From contig DASQXE010000167.1 of the NCBI GenBank assembly GCA_035639875.1, positions 1-9,733 on the forward strand: a stretch of DNA of 9,733 bases, written 5' to 3'. Shown here in pieces: positions 5,791 to 9,733 of the stretch (the stretch's first letter is position 1; each line of letters begins with the position of its first letter). The translations under genes were made by a program, and so were the position numbers. The notes beneath the pieces are model-generated. The model saw only the letters and a list, made by a program, of their open reading frames with translations, was not told the DNA's origin and did no database searches. Source of the DNA: JAIBJP01 sp035639875 (GTDB taxonomy: Bacteria; Actinomycetota; Thermoleophilia; Gaiellales; Gaiellaceae).

Positions 5791-6021
5791 ATGGAGCGCT
5801 GTGAGGGCTACTACCGCCTCGAGAACCGCCGCTGCGACAGGACGGCGACGCGAGACGTGCGTGCGTCCGACGGCCACTACTACCAAGTGTGCGAGCACCA
5901 TGCTCGGCAGGCGCTGACGACGAGCGTCGCCCACTGGAACGGCCAGTCGGACATCCGCAGCTCGGCACCGACGCCGCTTCGCACTCCGGTGCGTCGAGGC
6001 CGGCCTGTCGCGGTCGGCTAA
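5791..6021 (+). CDS. Small Cys/His protein, possible zinc-binding, unknown function
   Basis: A 76-residue protein I do not recognise. The first half carries C4, C15, C34 and H36/H37 (pattern C-x10-C-x18-C-E-H-H), which could bind one zinc ion like a small zinc ribbon. The second half is Pro/Arg/Ser-rich and looks disordered. No signal peptide or membrane segment is seen. The ATG at 5791 lies 34 bp after the thioesterase stop, and no clear Shine-Dalgarno is visible. It is the last gene before the hairpin at 6050-6076, so it probably belongs to the same transcript as the di-iron/HMG-CoA reductase group. A chance open frame cannot be excluded, but the spaced Cys/His pairs argue for a real gene. 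Confidence 0.6.
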   Translation: MERCEGYYRLENRRCDRTATRDVRASDGHYYQVCEHHARQALTTSVAHWNGQSDIRSSAPTPLRTPVRRGRPVAVG

Positions 6022-6049
6022 GGGAATCCCTGGAGCGGGCCGATAACCG

Positions 6050-6076
6050 CGAGACGGCGGCAACGCCGCCGTCTCG
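6050..6076 (+). terminator. Perfect 12-bp hairpin, probable terminator of the di-iron/reductase group
   Basis: CGAGACGGCGGC and GCCGCCGTCTCG form a perfect 12-bp stem round the 3-nt loop AAC, 28 bp past the stop of the small Cys/His gene and ahead of the kinase gene. There is no T-run, so it would be a U-less terminator or a 3'-end stabilising hairpin. Position and stem strength support the call. Confidence 0.6.
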
Positions 6077-6122
6077 GCTGGTCGACATCCGGGCCTGGGC
6101 GCGCCGAGGGATGTTGGCCCGT

Positions 6123-6170
6123 GGGTCGAAAAACGACCCGGATTGTGCTAATGAGATCGTTAAGGGAGAG
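6123..6170 (+). promoter_or_regulatory. Candidate promoter, palindromic operator and ribosome binding site of the kinase-regulator operon
   Basis: The palindrome GGGTCG-AAAAA-CGACCC (6123-6139) is followed by GCTAAT (6147-6152), a 4/6 match to the -10 box with an upstream TG. AAGGGAGAG (6162-6170) comes next as a ribosome binding site. The palindrome would sit over the -35 and spacer, a usual operator position. No good -35 hexamer is seen, which would fit an activated promoter. The rest of the 155-bp gap 6022-6176 holds only the 12-bp hairpin. Confidence 0.35.
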
Positions 6171-6176
6171 TTCTAG

Positions 6177-7577
6177 CTGCGGCCTCTATTTCTCACGCTC
6201 GTGATCGCGATCGTGGCCGGTGCGACCACGCTCCTGACCAGCGCGCTCGCCGTCGTCGACGTCGCCCGTCGAAGCCCGTCGCTCCACACCTCACTCGAGA
6301 CCGCGATCGCGGTCATCAGCGTGGCGGCGGCGCACCTCGTCCACGGACGTTTCCGGGAGAGCTCCGCGCGCACCGATCTCCTCCTCTTCTACTCGCTCGC
6401 CGTCTTTGCCATCACCAACTTGCTCTTTGCCGCGCTGCCCGCAGCCGTCGCAACGACCTATCCCGACGGCATCGCGACGTGGGCGCCGACACTCGGCGCG
6501 CTCGTAGGCGCCGGCCTCCTGCTCGCTTCCGCGCTCGCTTCCGACCGGCCGGCCGCCGCGCATCTCGCGGCGCGCGTCGACCGCCTCGGCGGCGCGCTCG
6601 TCACCGTCGTCGCAGTCGGCGCCATCATCTTGCTAGCCGAGGCCGGCCGGCCAATCGGCCCGGGATTCAACCCGAGCCGGTGGGGGTGGGACGATCTGGG
6701 CGTCCACCCCGAGGTCGGCCTCCAGGTGCTCATCTCCGCGCTCTTCCTCGCGGCAGGCTTCACCTTCGCAAGCCGAGCTCAGCGACACACGAGCGACCGG
6801 CTTCTCGGCTGGATCGCCGCAGGTTCGGTGCTCGCCGCCTTCGCGCGCGTCAACTACTTCATCTTTCCCTCGCTCTACTCCAATTGGGTCTACACCGGTG
6901 ACGCCCTACGGATGTTCTTCTACCTGCTGCTCTTCGTCGGCGCGGCGCGCGAGATCCGGGGCTATCAGCGACTCGCGGCGGACGCAGCCGTCCTCGAGGA
7001 GCGGCGCAGAATCGCCCGCGACCTTCACGACGGTCTCGCGCAGGAGCTGGCATACATCACTGCGCAGACGAAGAAGCTCGCGCGTATGACGGCTGCTTCC
7101 GTCGACGATCGGCGCCAAGTCGACCACCTTGCGCGGGCCGCCGAGCGCGCGCTGGACGAATCACGGCGTGCGATCGCCGCCCTCGCGCAGCCGGTCGCGC
7201 AGCCGCTCGCAACGGCGCTGGCCGAGGAGGCGATGATGGTCGCTGCGCGCGCCGACGCGACCGTCGAGCTCGATCTGGCGCCCGACGTCGAGGTCGAGCC
7301 CGTGGCGCGCGAAATGCTCCTGCGGATCGTTCGCGAGGGAGTCGCAAACGCGGCCCGGCACGGCGGTGCCGGCAAGATCCTCGTCCAGCTTTCCAACGGT
7401 AGCGGACTCCATCTGCGGATCGTCGACGACGGCGTCGGCTTCGACTCGGCCGAGGCTGCCAAAGAGGGGCGTTTCGGGCTCACGAGCATGCGCGACCGCG
7501 CGCGGTCGATCGGCGGCGAGTTTCATCTGAAGACACGACCCGGCGGCGGGACCGAGATCGAAGTCGTCTTGCCGTGA
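6177..7577 (+). CDS. NarL-type sensor histidine kinase with multi-TM N-terminus
   Basis: This is a membrane histidine kinase that autophosphorylates and passes phosphate to the regulator encoded next to it. From the CTG at 6177 it has 466 residues. About seven or eight hydrophobic segments fill residues 4-257. A HisKA_3 dimerisation domain follows, with LEERRRIARDLHDGLAQEL and phospho-acceptor H284. A HATPase_c domain comes next, with the N box REGVANAARHG (E387, N391), DDGVGF (417-422), GRFGLTSM (431-438) and a C-terminal GGGTEIEVVLP. The first canonical start is GTG at 6201, but it has no ribosome binding site. CTG at 6177 has GGAG 8 nt upstream, and the hydrophobic first helix continues back to it, so I prefer CTG. 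No known periplasmic or PAS sensor domain is visible, so the signal is probably sensed in or at the membrane. It is translationally coupled to the regulator gene. Confidence 0.92.
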   Translation: MRPLFLTLVIAIVAGATTLLTSALAVVDVARRSPSLHTSLETAIAVISVAAAHLVHGRFRESSARTDLLLFYSLAVFAITNLLFAALPAAVATTYPDGIATWAPTLGALVGAGLLLASALASDRPAAAHLAARVDRLGGALVTVVAVGAIILLAEAGRPIGPGFNPSRWGWDDLGVHPEVGLQVLISALFLAAGFTFASRAQRHTSDRLLGWIAAGSVLAAFARVNYFIFPSLYSNWVYTGDALRMFFYLLLFVGAAREIRGYQRLAADAAVLEERRRIARDLHDGLAQELAYITAQTKKLARMTAASVDDRRQVDHLARAAERALDESRRAIAALAQPVAQPLATALAEEAMMVAARADATVELDLAPDVEVEPVAREMLLRIVREGVANAARHGGAGKILVQLSNGSGLHLRIVDDGVGFDSAEAAKEGRFGLTSMRDRARSIGGEFHLKTRPGGGTEIEVVLP

Positions 7578-8218
7578 GCGCCGCGACGAAAGTCCTCGTC
7601 GCCGACGACCATCCCGCGACGCGCGCGGGCGTCAGGTCCGCCCTCGAAGGGAGAGGCTTCGCAGTTTGCGCCGAGGCAGCCGATGCGGCCGGCGCGGTCG
7701 AGGGCGCCCTGCGCACGCGGCCAAGGGTTTGTCTGCTTGACATACACATGCCGGGGAACGGGATCGCGGCGGCGGCCGAGATCTCCGCGGCGCTTCCCGA
7801 CACGGCGGTCGTGATGCTCACGGTCTCGCGGGACGACGACGACCTGTTTGCGGCGTTGCGGGCCGGGGCCGTCGGCTACCTGCTGAAGGACACCGATCCG
7901 GATCGCCTCCCGAACGCCCTCCAGGGCGTCCTCAATGGAGAGGCAGCGCTGCCTCGTTCGCTGGTCGCGCGCGTCCTCGATGAGTTTCGCGCCCGCGAGC
8001 AGAGGCGCCGGCGGCACGGGCACGTACTCGACCTGACGAGGCGTGAATGGGACGTCCTCGAGCTGCTCGGGGAAGGTCTTTCGACCGCGCAGATCGCCGA
8101 GCGGCTCTTCATCTCGCGCGTGACCGTGCGGACACACGTCGCGGCTGCCTTGCGCAAGCTGCGCGTCCCCGACCGCAAGGCCGCGATCGAGCTCCTCCGA
8201 GAACTCGCGCGCCGCTAG
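7574..8218 (+). CDS. NarL/FixJ-family response regulator (REC + LuxR HTH)
   Basis: DNA-binding partner of the kinase encoded immediately upstream. The 214-residue product has a receiver domain (5-122) with acidic D11/D12, phospho-acceptor D56 (in CLLDIHMP), T83 (in MLTVS) and K105 (in GYLLKD). A short linker leads to a LuxR-type helix-turn-helix (153-210) with LTRREWDVLELLGEGLS and the recognition region IAERLFISRVTVRTHVAAALRKL. The start is GTG at 7574, overlapping the kinase stop as GTGA, so the pair is translationally coupled and made in fixed ratio. Targets are unknown; palindromes at 6123-6139 and 8588-8610 are candidates. The stop interlocks with that of the convergent gene. Confidence 0.96.
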   Translation: MSAATKVLVADDHPATRAGVRSALEGRGFAVCAEAADAAGAVEGALRTRPRVCLLDIHMPGNGIAAAAEISAALPDTAVVMLTVSRDDDDLFAALRAGAVGYLLKDTDPDRLPNALQGVLNGEAALPRSLVARVLDEFRAREQRRRRHGHVLDLTRREWDVLELLGEGLSTAQIAERLFISRVTVRTHVAAALRKLRVPDRKAAIELLRELARR

Positions 8219-8523
8219 CGCCGGAGCAGCGCGCCCTGCGCGATGCGGATGATCCAGATCGACGAGAGCAGGGTGTAGACGAGCGCCGGAAGGCCGAGCA
8301 CGAAAGTCGTCAGGAGCGCGCGGAGCACGGGACTGGAAGCCGGTAGGAGCGAATGAAGCGCCGGCACGAGCAGCTCCCCGACCAGAAGCGCAGCGACGAC
8401 GTGAGCGACAGCCGTTCGAATCCTGCCCGGTGCGAGTCCGGGGAAGCGAAAGTTGATCCACAGGGCGATCGCCCCGGCGCCAGCCGTCAGAGCTATCAGG
8501 AACTCGTGAACCGTAACCGTCAT
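8215..8523 (-). CDS. Small membrane protein, three predicted TM helices, unknown function
   Basis: A 102-residue hydrophobic protein I do not recognise. Three membrane segments are visible: about residues 7-24 (EFLIALTAGAGAIALWI), 35-57 (IRTAVAHVVAALLVGELLVPAL) and 66-97 (VLRALLTTFVLGLPALVYTLL and on). Loops carry Arg residues, and the protein ends GALLRR. No signal peptidase site or enzymatic motif is seen. The ATG at 8523 is preceded by GAGG directly and AAGG about 11 nt upstream, a poor but possible ribosome binding site. It is convergent with the response regulator, and their stop codons share the palindrome CTAG. It lies 117 bp downstream of the acyltransferase gene on the same strand and may be cotranscribed. 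The clean alternation of hydrophobic segments supports a real gene. Confidence 0.75.
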   Translation of the reverse strand: MTVTVHEFLIALTAGAGAIALWINFRFPGLAPGRIRTAVAHVVAALLVGELLVPALHSLLPASSPVLRALLTTFVLGLPALVYTLLSSIWIIRIAQGALLRR

Positions 8524-8587
8524 CCTCGAGGGCGCCTTCCGCGCCAGACTTCTATCGGACAGGCCGGACGGTTCCTACACTACCCAA

Positions 8588-8610
8588 AGGTCGCTGATCG
8601 TACACGACCT
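8588..8610. repeat. Inverted repeat in the acyltransferase/small membrane gene gap
   Basis: AGGTCG (8588-8593) and CGACCT (8605-8610) form a 6-bp inverted repeat with an 11-nt spacer. It lies in the 117-bp gap 8524-8640, upstream of the small membrane gene and downstream of the acyltransferase stop. The half-site GGTCG/CGACC is the same as in the palindrome before the kinase gene. There is no T-run, so it is not a classical terminator. The rest of the gap shows nothing clear. Confidence 0.35.
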
Positions 8611-8640
8611 GTGGGGGGCGAAAACGGGGTCTGGGTTGTG

Positions 8641-9733
8641 CTAGGCGGGAAAGCGCCGGAAAAGCCTCGTCGACGGCACGGCTCGGCCCAGACGCGCCCG
8701 GGCTGTAACGAGTGCAGCTGACTTCAGACGAAGCGCGGGAAGTTCGACGTAGCGGTACGTGAGCGCAGACAGCGTTCCGCAGAGCACCGCGAGAAGGGCG
8801 AGAGTGGCCATGAACCCGCCCGGCCCGTACGAAATGAGCCCGTGCTCCCGCATCCAGAAGAGAAGCGGCTGATTCCAGAGGAAGATGCTGTACGAAACGA
8901 CGCCGCAGGCGATGACGGGGCGCGTCTCGAGAAACCGAAGCCCAAGCGGGCGCCTCGCTTCCGTTCGCTCCGGCAGGACCACAAAGGCGAGGAGAAGGGC
9001 AAACGGGAGCGGGACGACGAGACCGGTCCACTCCCGCGCTCCCGAAGGGAGCAGAAGCGCCAGGGCGAGGAAGGCGAGCAGGATGGCGCCTTCCCCGTAG
9101 AGGCGTGATCGCTTGCCGGGCAGGCCGACCATTCCTTCGTCGTGGAGGATCTTGACGACCGCCACAAGCATCCCCCAGGCAAAGACGTCGGCGTAGCCGA
9201 GAAAGCTGAACTGCATGACGGCGTGCCAACTGGTCGACATCGACGTCCGCCCGCCGAACAAGAACGCGGTCGCGACTTTCCCTCCCACTCCAATCGCGAC
9301 CATCAGAACGACCGGCGCCAGGATGGCCCATCGGCGCAGGCCGCGACGCGCAAGCCGCCGATCGACGAGGACGGCCGAGAGCACGATCAGAGGCAAGGTG
9401 ACGTAGAAGACGACTTCGATCGCCAGGGACCAGGTGGGCGTGATGCCGGTCCACAACGTGCGTGGTGAGTAGTTCTGCATGAGCAGGAAGTCGTTCACGA
9501 ACATCCGCAGGTCGCGGGTAATCCCCGTCGCGTACTGGTGAGGCTGGTATCCGATTACGGCCGCCTGGAGGACGAATGCAGTCGCGGCGAGGATGACCCA
9601 GTACGCCGGCAGGATCCGCAGCGCTCGGTTCCGGTAGTAACGGCGAAAGCTGGGAAGCGGCTCCTCTCTGACGATGGCGCTCGCGTACGGCCGGTACAGC
9701 AGAAAGCCCGACAGAACGAAGAAGAGGACAACC
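8641..9733 (-). CDS. Acyltransferase 3 family (OafA/YrhL-like) membrane protein, C-terminal part (runs off window)
   Basis: Integral membrane acyltransferases of this family move acyl groups, often acetyl, onto surface sugars, lipids or antibiotics. The visible 363 residues open with FFVLSGFLLYRPYASAI and YYRNRALRILPAYWV, both typical of the N-terminal part of the family. At least seven further hydrophobic segments follow, including TPTWSLAIEVVFYVTLPLIVL and the late VVSYSIFLWNQPLLFWM, which matches the conserved Y-x-hydrophobic-W block. The tail is short and Arg-rich (RLFRRFPA). The frame stays open to the window edge, so the first helix and the usual RxxA..H region lie outside. The stop is TAG at 8641-8643. 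The substrate cannot be named. Confidence 0.93.
   Translation of the reverse strand, partial: VVLFFVLSGFLLYRPYASAIVREEPLPSFRRYYRNRALRILPAYWVILAATAFVLQAAVIGYQPHQYATGITRDLRMFVNDFLLMQNYSPRTLWTGITPTWSLAIEVVFYVTLPLIVLSAVLVDRRLARRGLRRWAILAPVVLMVAIGVGGKVATAFLFGGRTSMSTSWHAVMQFSFLGYADVFAWGMLVAVVKILHDEGMVGLPGKRSRLYGEGAILLAFLALALLLPSGAREWTGLVVPLPFALLLAFVVLPERTEARRPLGLRFLETRPVIACGVVSYSIFLWNQPLLFWMREHGLISYGPGGFMATLALLAVLCGTLSALTYRYVELPALRLKSAALVTARARLGRAVPSTRLFRRFPA

Noticed and set aside
5889..6176. A 95-codon plus-strand open frame
   Set aside because: It crosses the small Cys/His gene and the 12-bp hairpin, with no ribosome binding site and no domain.
8552..9454. A 300-codon minus-strand open frame
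   Set aside because: It overlaps the acyltransferase in another frame and lacks membrane segments or motifs; the acyltransferase frame is clearly the real one.
1..9733. tRNA, rRNA, CRISPR array, insertion sequence or prophage
   Set aside because: I found no cloverleaf-like sequence, spaced direct repeats, transposase or integrase motif, or target-site duplications.

Overview
The window is high-GC DNA with dense genes and frequent non-ATG starts (GTG, TTG and apparently CTG and GTA). The gatCAB order, the TANNNT-type promoters placed right at start codons, and the protein style suggest an Actinomycetota genome, possibly of the Thermoleophilia type. That placement is inference from style; no rRNA or tRNA is present to confirm it. 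I see no insertion sequence, phage gene, CRISPR array or other sign of a mobile element.

Positions 1-3220 (minus strand) hold housekeeping genes. In transcription order they are folD (one-carbon metabolism), a cold-shock protein with its own promoter and structured leader, a strong hairpin terminator, and then gatC, gatA and the start of gatB. The last three encode the amidotransferase that corrects misacylated Asp-/Glu-tRNA. The terminator sits directly against the gatC ribosome binding site.

Positions 3248-6021 (plus strand) form a compact gene group that diverges from folD. It encodes a ferritin-like di-iron protein, a divergent class I HMG-CoA reductase, a PaaI-type hotdog thioesterase and a small Cys/His protein, and it ends at a perfect 12-bp hairpin. 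No other mevalonate pathway gene is in view, so the product is unknown. This is the most unusual part of the window. The folD/di-iron gap is only 27 bp and appears to hold two overlapping divergent promoters for leaderless mRNAs.

Positions 6123-8218 (plus strand) hold a two-component system: a multi-TM NarL-type histidine kinase and a LuxR/NarL response regulator, coupled by a GTGA overlap. A palindrome lies in front of it.

Positions 8215-9733 (minus strand) hold a three-TM small membrane protein, whose stop codon interlocks with the regulator's stop in a CTAG, and the C-terminal part of an acyltransferase-3 membrane protein that runs off the window.
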